Positions 25,574-34,269 of a stretch of 64,000 nucleotides of DNA are shown one piece after another. The stretch's first letter is position 1; each line of letters opens with the position of its first letter. The stretch covers positions 165,563 through 229,562 of the forward strand of contig DALYLR010000001.1 of NCBI GenBank assembly GCA_031976175.1, in the 5' to 3' direction. The stretch comes from DMER01 sp003451645 (GTDB lineage Bacteria; Pseudomonadota; Alphaproteobacteria; Micropepsales; Micropepsaceae). The translations under genes were made by a program, and so were the position numbers. The notes under the pieces were generated by a model. It ran no database searches and was not told the DNA's origin. It saw only the letters and a list, made by a program, of their open reading frames with translations.

Positions 25574-26980
25574 ATGACCACTCCACGCACGCTCTACGAC
25601 AAGATTTGGGACGCTCATCTGGTGCAAGAGACGCCGGGGGAAGCCGCGATCCTCTATATCGACCGTCACCTTGTGCATGAGGTGACGAGCCCCCAGGCCT
25701 TTGAGGGCTTGCGCCTTGCGGGCCGACAGGTCCGCAGACCTGAGCTGACCTTTGCGGTTGCTGATCACAATGTGCCCACGACCGACCGCAGGCTCGGGAT
25801 CGCCGATCCAGAGTCCGCGCTGCAAGTGGCGACGCTTGAGCGCAACGCCAAGGAATTCGGCGTTGAGTACTTTGCTATGGACGATATCCGCCAGGGCATC
25901 GTGCATATCCTTGGGCCTGAGCAAGGGCTGACCTTGCCAGGCATGACCATTGTCTGTGGCGATAGCCATACCTCAACACATGGGGCGTTTGGCGCGCTCG
26001 CTTTTGGTATCGGCACCTCAGAGGTCGAGCATGTGCTCGCCACGCAGACCTTGCAGATGACCAAGGCGCGCAATATGCGCGTCACTGTGGAGGGCGCCTT
26101 GCCTTTGGGCGTTACGGCCAAGGATGTGGTGCTCGCCATTATTGGCAAGATCGGGACAGCAGGCGCTACTGGCCATGTCATCGAATATGCGGGCTCGACA
26201 ATCCGGGGCCTGTCGATGGAAGGCCGGATGACGGTCTGCAACATGTCCATCGAGGCGGGCGCGCGGGCGGGCCTGATCGCGCCGGATGAGACGACCTTTG
26301 CCTATTTGGCGGGACGGCCTCGCGCACCCAAGGCCGGCAAATGGGAGGCAGCGGTCGGGGCCTGGCGCGGGCTCGTCAGCGATGCCGATGCGGTCTTTGA
26401 CAGTGAGGTCCACCTGAGCGCAGATGAGATCGCGCCTTTGATCACTTGGGGCACCAGCCCTCAGGACGTGGCACCGATTACCGGCTCGGTGCCCGATCCC
26501 GCTCAGTGCGCCGATGCGGGCAAGCGGGCCGCGATGGAGCGGTCCCTCAGCTATATGGGCCTCAAGCCAGGTGAGCGGTTCGCCGATGTCACGGTGGACC
26601 GGGTGTTCATCGGGTCTTGCACCAATGGCCGGATCGAGGATCTGCGCGCCGCTGCTGCCATCGCGCGCGGGCGCAAGGTCGCGGCGCATGTGGGCGCCAT
26701 GGTCGTTCCGGGCTCTGGTCTCGTCAAAGCGCAGGCGGAGGCGGAAGGGCTCGATCAAGTGTTCATTGATGCCGGATTTGAATGGCGGGAACCCGGTTGC
26801 TCCATGTGCCTGGCTATGAATGCCGACAAGTTGGAGCCGGGGCAGCGCTGCGCCTCCACCTCCAACCGAAATTTCGAGGGGCGTCAGGGGCGCGGCGGCC
26901 GCACCCATCTGATGAGCCCCGCCATGGCCGCTGCTGCAGCCGTGACAGGGCGTTTGACGGATGTGAGGAGCCTTAACTAG
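25574..26980 (+). CDS. leuC: 3-isopropylmalate dehydratase large subunit
   Basis: 468 residues from ATG 25574. The aconitase-family signatures are intact: VCGDSHTSTHGAFGALAFGIG, the first cluster Cys in FIGSCTNGRIEDL and the pair in GCSMCLAMN, with the NRNFEGRQG active-site segment near the end. With LeuD it isomerises 2- to 3-isopropylmalate in leucine synthesis, using a [4Fe-4S] cluster. LeuD is not the next gene, as would be usual: a two-gene ATPase/DUF4276 cassette begins ten bases after the stop. Confidence 0.96.
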   Translation: MTTPRTLYDKIWDAHLVQETPGEAAILYIDRHLVHEVTSPQAFEGLRLAGRQVRRPELTFAVADHNVPTTDRRLGIADPESALQVATLERNAKEFGVEYFAMDDIRQGIVHILGPEQGLTLPGMTIVCGDSHTSTHGAFGALAFGIGTSEVEHVLATQTLQMTKARNMRVTVEGALPLGVTAKDVVLAIIGKIGTAGATGHVIEYAGSTIRGLSMEGRMTVCNMSIEAGARAGLIAPDETTFAYLAGRPRAPKAGKWEAAVGAWRGLVSDADAVFDSEVHLSADEIAPLITWGTSPQDVAPITGSVPDPAQCADAGKRAAMERSLSYMGLKPGERFADVTVDRVFIGSCTNGRIEDLRAAAAIARGRKVAAHVGAMVVPGSGLVKAQAEAEGLDQVFIDAGFEWREPGCSMCLAMNADKLEPGQRCASTSNRNFEGRQGRGGRTHLMSPAMAAAAAVTGRLTDVRSLN

Positions 26981-26989
26981 GCAAATCCG

Positions 26990-28174
26990 ATGCACATACA
27001 GGACATCAGGATCAAGAACTTCAAGTCCCTGAAGGACGTGCATCTCACCAATGTGCCCAAGTTCACGGTGCTAGTGGGCGCGAATGGGTCGGGAAAGTCG
27101 ACATTCTTTGATATTTTTGGGTTCTTGCGCGATTGTCTCAAGAACAATGTCCGCCAAGCCCTGCAAGTTCGCGGCGGCTTTCGGGAAGTTGTCAGCCGGG
27201 AGCAGGAAAATGAGCCGATCCTCATTGAACTGAAGGCCAAGGTAAACTTGATTGACCGCGAGCGGGTTGTCACCTATGGCGTGGAAATCCGGCTTGAGAA
27301 GGGGCAACCCATCGTCGCCAACGAATATCTTCGCTATCGGCGAGGCGGCACTGGCCAGCCTTTCTATTTTCTGAAGTTTTCGAATGGCGAGGGGGAAGCG
27401 ATCGTCGACGAAGAGAACTTCGCTTCCGATCTTGAACTGAAGCGCGAGACGCAGAGGCTAGACTCGCCCGATATTCTTGCCATAAAGGGATTGGGGCAAT
27501 TTCAGCGATTCCTCGCGGCAAGCCAATTCCGCTCACTGATCGAGAATTGGCATGTTTCCGATTTCCATATCTCGGCTGCGAGGGGCAGCAAGGATGCGGG
27601 TTATGCGGAACATTTGTCGCCAGAGGGCGACAATCTGCCCTTGGTCACGCAATTCCTCTACGAGTCTCATCCAACGATATTCGGTAGAATTCTGGACAAG
27701 ATGAAACGAAGGGTTCCGGGCGTGGCCGGGGTCACCGCCGAAACGATGGCCGACGGCCGTTTGGTCCTTCGGTTCCAGGATGGCAGCTTCAAGGACCCTT
27801 TTGTCTCGCGATTTGTCTCGGATGGCACCATCAAGATGTTTGCCTATCTGGTTCTTTTGAATGATCCCACGCCTCACCCGCTGCTTTGCGTCGAAGAGCC
27901 GGAGAACCAGTTATATCCGACGCTCCTGCCTCACCTTGCCGAAGAATTCGCCGAGTATTCCGCGCGCGGCGGCCAAGTCTTTGTTTCAACGCACTCGCCT
28001 GATTTTCTGAACCATGTGGACCTAGAGAACATTTATTGGCTGCACAAGACGAAGGGTTTCACATCCGTGCGGCGCGCGAACCAAGAACAGCAACTGGTCA
28101 AGTTCGCGGAAGCCGGCGATCACCCCGGCGATCTGTGGAAGCAGGGCCTTTTTGAGGGTGCTGATCCCAAATGA
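26990..28174 (+). CDS. AAA family ATPase (OLD/AAA_21 type), putative defence protein
   Basis: 394 residues. The start IQDIRIKNFKSLKDV and Walker A GANGSGKST (residues 30-38) are typical of SMC/RecF/OLD-like ATPases. VSDGTIKMF (~275) is the signature motif, CVEEPENQLYP (~300) Walker B, and STHSPDFL (~332) the H-loop. No nuclease domain is fused, but the next gene, overlapping by four bases, encodes a DUF4276 protein with TOPRIM-like acidic motifs. ATPase/TOPRIM pairs of this shape include known phage-defence systems (OLD, PARIS-like). The role here is an inference; the ATPase assignment is firm. Confidence 0.82.
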   Translation: MHIQDIRIKNFKSLKDVHLTNVPKFTVLVGANGSGKSTFFDIFGFLRDCLKNNVRQALQVRGGFREVVSREQENEPILIELKAKVNLIDRERVVTYGVEIRLEKGQPIVANEYLRYRRGGTGQPFYFLKFSNGEGEAIVDEENFASDLELKRETQRLDSPDILAIKGLGQFQRFLAASQFRSLIENWHVSDFHISAARGSKDAGYAEHLSPEGDNLPLVTQFLYESHPTIFGRILDKMKRRVPGVAGVTAETMADGRLVLRFQDGSFKDPFVSRFVSDGTIKMFAYLVLLNDPTPHPLLCVEEPENQLYPTLLPHLAEEFAEYSARGGQVFVSTHSPDFLNHVDLENIYWLHKTKGFTSVRRANQEQQLVKFAEAGDHPGDLWKQGLFEGADPK

Positions 28175-28743
28175 ATCAGCTGGCCGTGTTTGTTGAGGAG
28201 CGGTCCATGACAGTCTTGATCCAGGCGCTCCTCGAAGCCCATCAGATGAGCCACGTGAAGGTGATCACGCATGAAGGTAAATCAGACCTGGAGAAGTCGT
28301 TCCCGCGCAAGATTGGCGCATGGTTGGCGCCGGACACCCGCTTCGTTGTCGCACGAGACCAAGATCACGCGACGGATTGCACCGAGCTCAAAGCGGAACT
28401 GACCGCAAAGATACCTGCAAGCGCGCAGCAAAAGACGAAAGTACGGATCGTTTGCCGGGAGTTGGAGGCTTGGTATTTGGGCGATTTCCCTGCCTTGGCC
28501 AAAACCGGATACATCTCACTGCGTGAAGCAAAGCGGTTAGGGGCAAGAGCTTTGTATCGCGATCCCGATGCGGTCATCAATCCGAAGCAAGAGCTCAAAA
28601 AGATCGTAAAGCCTTACAGTCCTTTGGATTTCGCACGGCGTGTTGGTCCAAACATGATCATTGACCAGAACCGGTCACGAAGCTTTCGTCACTTTACGCA
28701 AGCCTTGGGCATCGTTCGAAGCCCCTCATCGCTAGGAACCTAA
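28171..28743 (+). CDS. DUF4276 family protein (TOPRIM-like), partner of the ATPase
   Basis: 190 residues. LAVFVEERSMTVLIQALL (Glu9/Glu10) fits the first acidic motif of DUF4276/TOPRIM-like proteins. VVARDQDHATDC (Asp63, Asp65) fits the DxD motif, and CRELEAWYLGD (residues 95-105) is a DUF4276 hallmark. The usual VEGxTE of the family is altered to VEERS. It may be a metal-dependent nuclease whose action is controlled by the ATPase; this is unproven. ATGA overlap upstream and a stop that directly abuts the leuD ATG mean it is translated within the leu transcript. Confidence 0.72.
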   Translation: MNQLAVFVEERSMTVLIQALLEAHQMSHVKVITHEGKSDLEKSFPRKIGAWLAPDTRFVVARDQDHATDCTELKAELTAKIPASAQQKTKVRIVCRELEAWYLGDFPALAKTGYISLREAKRLGARALYRDPDAVINPKQELKKIVKPYSPLDFARRVGPNMIIDQNRSRSFRHFTQALGIVRSPSSLGT

Positions 28744-29349
28744 ATGCAAAAGTTCACCTCCCTCACTGGCGTTGCGGCGCCTTTGCCCATGATCAATGTC
28801 GATACCGACATGATCATCCCGAAGCAGTTCCTCAAAACCATCGCGCGCACCGGCCTTGGCAAGCATCTGTTCGACGAGATGCGCTATGGCAACGATGGCA
28901 CGGAGAACCCAGACTTCGTCTTGAACAAGCCCGCTTATCGCAAAGCGCAGATCCTGATTGCGGGGGAGAATTTCGGCTGCGGGTCAAGCCGGGAGCATGC
29001 GCCATGGGCCTTGCTCGACTTTGGCATTCGCGTCGTGATCGCGCCGTCCTTTGCCGATATCTTCCATGGCAACTGCTTCAAGAACGGCATCCTGCCCATC
29101 GTGTTACCACAGAGCGAAATAGACAAGCTGCTGGACGATGCCTCACGCGGCGCCAATGCGGTCATTTCCGTCGATTTGCAGACCCAAGAGATCAGGGGGC
29201 CTGACGGCGGTTGCATCAAGTTTGACGTCGATCCGTTCCGTAAACAATGCTTGCTCAATGGCTGGGATGATATTGGACTTACCCTTCGGCATGAGGCAGC
29301 AGTCTCTGCCTTCGAAGAGCAAAGGCGGCTGGCACAACCGTGGTTGTAA
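28744..29349 (+). CDS. leuD: 3-isopropylmalate dehydratase small subunit
   Basis: 201 residues, normal length. FTSLTGVAAPLPMINVDTDMIIPKQF opens the domain (first part quoted only as NVDTDMIIPKQF), followed by AGENFGCGSSREHAPWAL, the substrate loop, and IAPSFADIFHGNCFKNGILP. It completes the LeuCD isomerase. Its ATG follows the stop codon of the DUF4276 gene with no gap, so it probably depends on ribosomes finishing that gene or on a weak internal site. The protein itself looks unaffected by the insertion. Confidence 0.95.
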   Translation: MQKFTSLTGVAAPLPMINVDTDMIIPKQFLKTIARTGLGKHLFDEMRYGNDGTENPDFVLNKPAYRKAQILIAGENFGCGSSREHAPWALLDFGIRVVIAPSFADIFHGNCFKNGILPIVLPQSEIDKLLDDASRGANAVISVDLQTQEIRGPDGGCIKFDVDPFRKQCLLNGWDDIGLTLRHEAAVSAFEEQRRLAQPWL

Positions 29350-29442
29350 CTTTGAGTTGATTATTTGGTTGTGGGGCCCTGGTATTTGGCTGTGCCATGA
29401 TCTTGCTTGCGTTGTGCGGCCTTTGGTCCAATACATTTGGAC

Positions 29443-30540
29443 ATGACCACGAATCGACCCTTTCAAATCTTGATGCTGCCCGGCGACGGGATCGGCCCTG
29501 AAGTCATGGCGCAAGTGCGCCGCGTCATGGCCGCACTGTCCCATCTTCGATTTGAGATCACCGAGGACCTTGTCGGCGGGGCCGCGATCGAAGCCCACGG
29601 CATCCCTTTGTCGCAGGAGACGCTGGCGCAGGCGATGGCCGCTGATGCGGTCTTGTTTGGGGCCGTGGGCGGTCCGCAGTTCGACACCTTGCCGTTTGAG
29701 TCCAAGCCTGAGCGCGGCCTGTTGTCCTTGCGCAAGAATATGGAGCTGTTCGCCAATCTGCGGCCGGCCTTGTGTTTTGCGCCTCTGGCCGGGGCCTCGA
29801 CGCTGAAGCGGGAGGTCATTGAGGGCCTCGATATCCTGATCGTCCGTGAGCTGACGGGCGGCGTCTATTTCGGCGAGCCGCGCGGGATCATTCCGCTGCC
29901 CGGCGGCAAGCGGCGGGGCGTCAATACACATTCCTATACCACCGACGAAATTCACCGCGTGGCACGTGTTGCCTTTGAGCTCGCGGGCAAGCGCCAAGGC
30001 CGGGTGTGTTCTGCTGAGAAGTCTAATGTGATGGAGGCGGGTCTGCTGTGGCGGGAAGAGGTGCGTGCGCTGCATGCGGCCGAGTTCCCTGATATCGAGC
30101 TCACGCATATGCTCGCGGACAACATGGCCATGCAGTTGGTGCGGCGGCCCAAGCAATTCGATGTCATCCTGACCGATAATCTCTTTGGCGATATCTTGTC
30201 GGATGAGGCCGCGATGCTGACCGGTTCACTCGGCATGCTGCCGTCCGCCTCGCTGGGCGCGCGGCTGCCCGATGGCCGCATTCCAGCCCTCTATGAGCCG
30301 ATCCATGGCTCGGCGCCCGACATCGCAGGGCAGAACAAGGCCAATCCGATCGCTGCGATCCTGTCCTTTGCCATGTGCCTGCGCTATTCGTTCTCGCTGG
30401 AGGCAGACGCTGCGCGGGTTGAGCGGGCTGTTGAGCGCGCCCTCGCGCAAGGTTTGCGGACAGGCGATATCGCGGAGCCCGGCGCGGCTGTCGTGAGCAC
30501 AACGCAAATGGGCGATGCGATCGTTGCTGCGCTCAGTTAG
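29443..30540 (+). CDS. leuB: 3-isopropylmalate dehydrogenase
   Basis: 365 residues from ATG 29443 (upstream in-frame codons are not conserved). LPGDGIGPEVM, RELTGGVYFGEPRG, SAEKSNVMEAGLLWR, LTDNLFGDILSDEAAML and EPIHGSAPDIAGQNKANP are the NAD-dependent beta-decarboxylating dehydrogenase signatures. It oxidises 3-isopropylmalate to 2-oxoisocaproate in leucine synthesis. About 90 bases separate it from leuD. The last four bases overlap the convergent chlorite-dismutase-family gene. Confidence 0.96.
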   Translation: MTTNRPFQILMLPGDGIGPEVMAQVRRVMAALSHLRFEITEDLVGGAAIEAHGIPLSQETLAQAMAADAVLFGAVGGPQFDTLPFESKPERGLLSLRKNMELFANLRPALCFAPLAGASTLKREVIEGLDILIVRELTGGVYFGEPRGIIPLPGGKRRGVNTHSYTTDEIHRVARVAFELAGKRQGRVCSAEKSNVMEAGLLWREEVRALHAAEFPDIELTHMLADNMAMQLVRRPKQFDVILTDNLFGDILSDEAAMLTGSLGMLPSASLGARLPDGRIPALYEPIHGSAPDIAGQNKANPIAAILSFAMCLRYSFSLEADAARVERAVERALAQGLRTGDIAEPGAAVVSTTQMGDAIVAALS

Positions 30541-31103
30541 TCGCGCGCGAGACGAATATCGATCTCGCGGGTGACATAGGTCCACTCGGGCGTTGCCCGC
30601 AGCCGCGCGACCATCTCGTCAAAGGCGGGTTCCGCCTCCGGCGCATACTCAAACCAGGTTAGAAAATCGAACGGCTCGCCTAAATCCCGGCCGTGGTGCA
30701 GCCGGCGCGCGACGGCTGGCAAGTAATCGAGGCCGATGGCGATATGGTGCGAGGTCTCTTCAAAGATGGCACGGCGCGCATCTTGGGCCATCCCCCACCA
30801 CGTGGGCGACTTGGAGATCGGGATGAGCGCCGCACGCGTGGCTCCGGGCCTTCCCAGACCTTCTTGCTTGCTTTGCATGGCGCTCAGTTCTGAGGCTGCG
30901 GTATACCGGGCGTTGCTGGTTGTCGCGCGCAGGCTCCACCGCGCATCGGGCAGAGCGGGCGTGTCGCGGCCCTCCCCAATCCACAGGCGCGGTGCAGGGC
31001 TCAAGGGCTCGCCGCAAACGGTCGTGGCCGAGACGATCCGCCAGGGGCCAATGTCCGCGCCGCAAAAGGTCACCAGCAAAGGCGATTGTGCATAAGGTTT
31101 CAT
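30537..31103 (-). CDS. chlorite dismutase family (heme-binding) protein
   Basis: 188 residues from ATG 31103. The C-terminal half is diagnostic: AIFEETSHHIAIGLDYLPAV, ARRLHHGRDLGEPFDFLTW and TPEWTYVTREIDIRL occur in chlorite-dismutase-fold proteins. True chlorite dismutase converts chlorite to chloride and oxygen with heme b; the wider family also includes the heme-synthesis enzyme HemQ/ChdC. Without heme-pocket structural data the activity is uncertain, and chlorite metabolism would be a stretch with no perchlorate genes nearby. It is convergent with leuB. Confidence 0.78.
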   Translation of the reverse strand: MKPYAQSPLLVTFCGADIGPWRIVSATTVCGEPLSPAPRLWIGEGRDTPALPDARWSLRATTSNARYTAASELSAMQSKQEGLGRPGATRAALIPISKSPTWWGMAQDARRAIFEETSHHIAIGLDYLPAVARRLHHGRDLGEPFDFLTWFEYAPEAEPAFDEMVARLRATPEWTYVTREIDIRLARD

Positions 31104-31227
31104 AAGCCGATGTCTGCCTGCGCGCGTCACCACGGGCCAGTGACACTTGCGTGAGAGCGCGCGTGAACGTGGCAGAAAACTTTTGGCCTTAGAGTTCCTG
31201 CCAACGCTTTGTCAGGAGATGCGCTGC

Positions 31228-32133
31228 ATGGGGACCTGGTCGCCCACTTTGTATGGGAATGACGATGCTGCGGATTTGCGTAACCGGCTGAAAATCTTGG
31301 TGCGCTTGCCCGGCGATGGCGAGGCGTTGTTTGCGCGGCTGACGGGCGAGTTTCCGGCCCTTGGCGATGCCGATGACGATAGCCATTCGGCCTTTGTGCT
31401 GGCCGCCGCAGACCAGTTCCACAGTTTGGGTATTGCCTGTCCTTCGCTCTTTACCACGGCCCAGGCGCTCATCACGAGCGGGCGCGATCTGGCGGTCAAT
31501 CGCGCCTTGGAGATGTCCGAGAGCGATCTGCGCAAACGGGCCAAGATCCTCAATGACCTTAAGGTCAAGTGGTCCACGCCGCACCCCAAGCCGCGGCCGC
31601 GTGCGGTGCTCGCTAAGCCAGAGCCCCTGTTTGCGGAGGAGGGCACGTGCTTTGCCTACCCCATCGACCGTCGTGGGGAGAGCATCAATGGGTACTTCAG
31701 TGCCAAAGCAATTGCGCAAGAGTTCAAGCCACATGCCTGGGGCGCCATGGCGGTTCTTTGGGCGGGGCATACCGAGGGCTATTTCGCAGCCGCGCTAGTG
31801 GCGCGCCTGAAACTCCCGCACAAGCCCAAGCCCGATCTGGATACTGTCAAAGCTAGCCAAATCGATTGGTCGGCGATCAGGGGCACGCCAAAGCTAGGCT
31901 ATCGCGCCGTCGGCTTGGGCACCTTCGCGCGCAAACATCTGAGCGTGATGCGGATGGAGCCCTTGGGCGTCTTGACCCTTGACCGCGCCAAGGTCGCCGC
32001 GCGCTTTCCGGAGATCGATGCGTTGCCACGCAGTTTGGCGACAGGTCTCAGCAATTTTACCGATTACGGGCCCGTGGACGGCGTGGGCGGGGTCGCCATC
32101 ACTCCCATTCCCATCGCGGAGTTCCTTGCCTAG
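31228..32133 (+). CDS. conserved hypothetical protein with DUF4259-like N terminus
   Basis: 301 residues from ATG 31228, nine bases after AGGAG (GTG/ATG codons further upstream are possible). It opens MGTWSPTLYGNDDAADLRNRL, which resembles the MGTWG..ENDDA opening of DUF4259-type proteins, a small immunity-like family. The rest, with a Pro/Lys-rich linker near residue 130 and a globular C-terminal half (GAMAVLWAGHTEGYFAAALVA), is unfamiliar. No signal peptide or membrane segment. It precedes asd on the same strand, but the function is unknown. Confidence 0.66.
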   Translation: MGTWSPTLYGNDDAADLRNRLKILVRLPGDGEALFARLTGEFPALGDADDDSHSAFVLAAADQFHSLGIACPSLFTTAQALITSGRDLAVNRALEMSESDLRKRAKILNDLKVKWSTPHPKPRPRAVLAKPEPLFAEEGTCFAYPIDRRGESINGYFSAKAIAQEFKPHAWGAMAVLWAGHTEGYFAAALVARLKLPHKPKPDLDTVKASQIDWSAIRGTPKLGYRAVGLGTFARKHLSVMRMEPLGVLTLDRAKVAARFPEIDALPRSLATGLSNFTDYGPVDGVGGVAITPIPIAEFLA

Positions 32134-32204
32134 CGTCCGAAACTTCCCCTAATCTCACCATCTTGCGCCGCAGCATCGTGGCGGGCGCGTCAGGAGACCG
32201 CTGA

Positions 32205-33227
32205 ATGTCGTACAAAGTTGCCGTCGTTGGCGCGACCGGGAATGTCGGCCGCCAAATGCTCAATATCCTCAGCGAACGCCGCTTTCCGGCGCATGAGGTA
32301 GTGGCCCTTGCCTCACGCAAGAGCCAGGGCAAGGAGGTCTCCTTTGGTGACAAGGTGCTGAAATGCCAGGCGCTAGAGCATTATGATTTCCGCGGCACAG
32401 ATATCGCCCTGATGTCCGCGGGCGGCACCGTGTCAGGGGAATGGTCGCCCAAGATCGCTGCCCAAGGGGCGATTGTGATTGACAATTCCTCCAAGTGGCG
32501 GATGGACCGCGATGTGCCGCTCGTGGTGCCGGAGGTCAACCCGGAAGCGCTAAGCGGCTATACCAAGAAGAACATCATCGCCAATCCCAATTGCTCAACC
32601 GCACAGATGGTGGTGGCACTGAAACCCCTTCATGATTTCGCGACAATCAAGCGGATCATCGTGGCGACTTATCAATCCGTGTCCGGCGCGGGGCGCGACG
32701 GCATGGACGAGCTCTTCGCGCAGACAAAGGCTATCTTTGTCAACGATCCTGTCACGCCAAAGACATTCACCAAACAGATCGCCTTCAATATCATTCCGCA
32801 TATTGGCGACTTTCTGGACTCGGGCTTCACGCAAGAAGAATTCAAGATGATGGCCGAAACGCAAAAGATGCTCGATCCCGCCATTCAGGTGAATGCCACC
32901 TGCGTGCGCGTGCCGGTCTTTGTCGGCCATTCTGAATCAGTGACGGTCGAGTTTGAGCGCCCCATTACGGCCGAGCAAGCGCGCGGCATCTTGCGTGACG
33001 CTCCGGGCTGTCAGGTCATAGACAAGCGCGAGGATGGCGCCTATGTCAGCCCGCTCGAATGTGCGGGTGAGGACGCGACCTATATCAGCCGCATCCGCAA
33101 GGACCCGACGGTCGACCACGGGCTCAGCATGTGGATCGTCTCGGACAATTTGCGCAAAGGCGCGGCGCTCAATGCAGTGCAAATCGCCGAGGAGCTTGTG
33201 CGCCGCTATCTCAAGAAGGCGGCTTGA
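32205..33227 (+). CDS. asd: aspartate-semialdehyde dehydrogenase
   Basis: 340 residues. The NADP-binding VAVVGATGNVGRQM opens the protein; the active-site Cys is in IANPNCSTAQMV, and SVSGAGRDGMDEL and TCVRVPVFVGHSESVTVEF follow as in other Asd proteins. It reduces aspartyl phosphate to aspartate semialdehyde, the branch point for lysine/diaminopimelate, threonine and methionine; dapF is elsewhere in this window. CAGGAGA precedes the ATG. Confidence 0.96.
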   Translation: MSYKVAVVGATGNVGRQMLNILSERRFPAHEVVALASRKSQGKEVSFGDKVLKCQALEHYDFRGTDIALMSAGGTVSGEWSPKIAAQGAIVIDNSSKWRMDRDVPLVVPEVNPEALSGYTKKNIIANPNCSTAQMVVALKPLHDFATIKRIIVATYQSVSGAGRDGMDELFAQTKAIFVNDPVTPKTFTKQIAFNIIPHIGDFLDSGFTQEEFKMMAETQKMLDPAIQVNATCVRVPVFVGHSESVTVEFERPITAEQARGILRDAPGCQVIDKREDGAYVSPLECAGEDATYISRIRKDPTVDHGLSMWIVSDNLRKGAALNAVQIAEELVRRYLKKAA

Positions 33228-33240
33228 TCACCAGCATTGG

Positions 33241-34269
33241 TCAGTGTGCCGAAGTCAGCTTGGTCAGGGCGGCGCCGATGTCTTGATCGCCGGGCAGGAA
33301 CAAGAGTTCCGCGTTCTCGACCGCGCAACGGGTGAGCCCGTAGCTCTGTAAGGTTTGGACCAGTTTGAAGACCTGCCGGGCTGACGCGGTGCAATCGAGG
33401 CGCGTTGTGCCGGTGGCTGTTTCGACAGTCTGGACGACATCGGTCACGCCAAGGGTCTCCAGTTCGCGGGTCAGCGCGTTTGCGTCCTGAACGCGCCCGC
33501 TCGCCCGGACCAGCTTGTGCCGCTGCGCCGCTAGTCTGGCGCGGGCCATGCGGATCAGGCGTTCAAGTGCGCCCATGGCCTTGGCGGACCAGGTCACCGT
33601 TGCGGGCGGGGCTGCGAACAAGGCGGCCTCAGACGACAGGATCCGGCCGTCCGACAACGTCTTCAAATGATTGGCCGCCATGGTGGCGCCGGTCGATGAG
33701 ATGTCTACGACAATCTCGGCGAGGCCAGAGGCCGGCGCTGCCTCAGTGGCGCCTGCGGACTCCACGATCCGGTAATCGGTGAGCTGCGCCTCGCTCAGGA
33801 ATTTGCGCGTCAGGCGGACGTATTTTGTGGCGACTCGGATGCGAGACTTGTTCTGCACATGGTGCTGATGGGCGACCTCGCACACATCGCGCATCGTCTC
33901 CACATCGATCCAGGCGCGCGGCACTGCCACCTCCAGGTTGGCTCTGCCAAAGCCCAGCTTGACGACCAGCATGGGCCCCCCAGGCAGGCTTGCGCCGTCA
34001 AGGGCAGGCCCCGGGCCGCCCAACATCTCATTCACAAGATCGATGCCGGTGATGCCCAGATGCGCGCGGCCCTCCGCGAGCATGCCCGGCACCTCAGAGG
34101 CGGCTGCCAGGTCCACAATCACATCATCCGTGCCCGCTACAGTCATCGTGTAAGCACGGTTGGAGCTGGCGCGCTCCAGCACAAAACCGCAGGCCGCCAG
34201 AAAGTCGATCACCGGCTGCTGCAGCCGCCCTTTGCTGGGGATCACCAGTCTGAGAGGGTTTTGGGTCAT
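33241..34269 (-). CDS. hisG: ATP phosphoribosyltransferase catalytic subunit
   Basis: 342 residues. LRLVIPSKGRLQQPVIDFL, DLAAASEVPGMLAEGRAHLGITG, RVATKYVRLTRKFL and AEIVVDISSTGATMAANHL are HisG signatures, the last binding phosphoribosyl pyrophosphate. It starts histidine synthesis by joining ATP and PRPP. It is longer than the ~230-residue short form and has a further C-terminal domain of about 100 residues, yet is encoded with a HisZ regulatory subunit, four bases overlapped. This combination is seen in alphaproteobacteria. Confidence 0.93.
   Translation of the reverse strand: MTQNPLRLVIPSKGRLQQPVIDFLAACGFVLERASSNRAYTMTVAGTDDVIVDLAAASEVPGMLAEGRAHLGITGIDLVNEMLGGPGPALDGASLPGGPMLVVKLGFGRANLEVAVPRAWIDVETMRDVCEVAHQHHVQNKSRIRVATKYVRLTRKFLSEAQLTDYRIVESAGATEAAPASGLAEIVVDISSTGATMAANHLKTLSDGRILSSEAALFAAPPATVTWSAKAMGALERLIRMARARLAAQRHKLVRASGRVQDANALTRELETLGVTDVVQTVETATGTTRLDCTASARQVFKLVQTLQSYGLTRCAVENAELLFLPGDQDIGAALTKLTSAH

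Larger units (their letters stand above)
26981..28743 (+). mobile_element. two-gene ATPase/DUF4276 cassette inserted between leuC and leuD
   Basis: The segment separates leuC from leuD, which are normally adjacent. It holds two overlapping genes and almost no spare DNA: ten bases after leuC and none before leuD. Both junctions share CTAGG and ATGCA (26977-26994 and 28732-28748), which may be a trace of the original leuC-leuD joint. By eye the segment is less GC-rich than the leucine genes. No transposase, integrase or terminal inverted repeat was found, so 'mobile' is inferred from context only. Confidence 0.5.
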
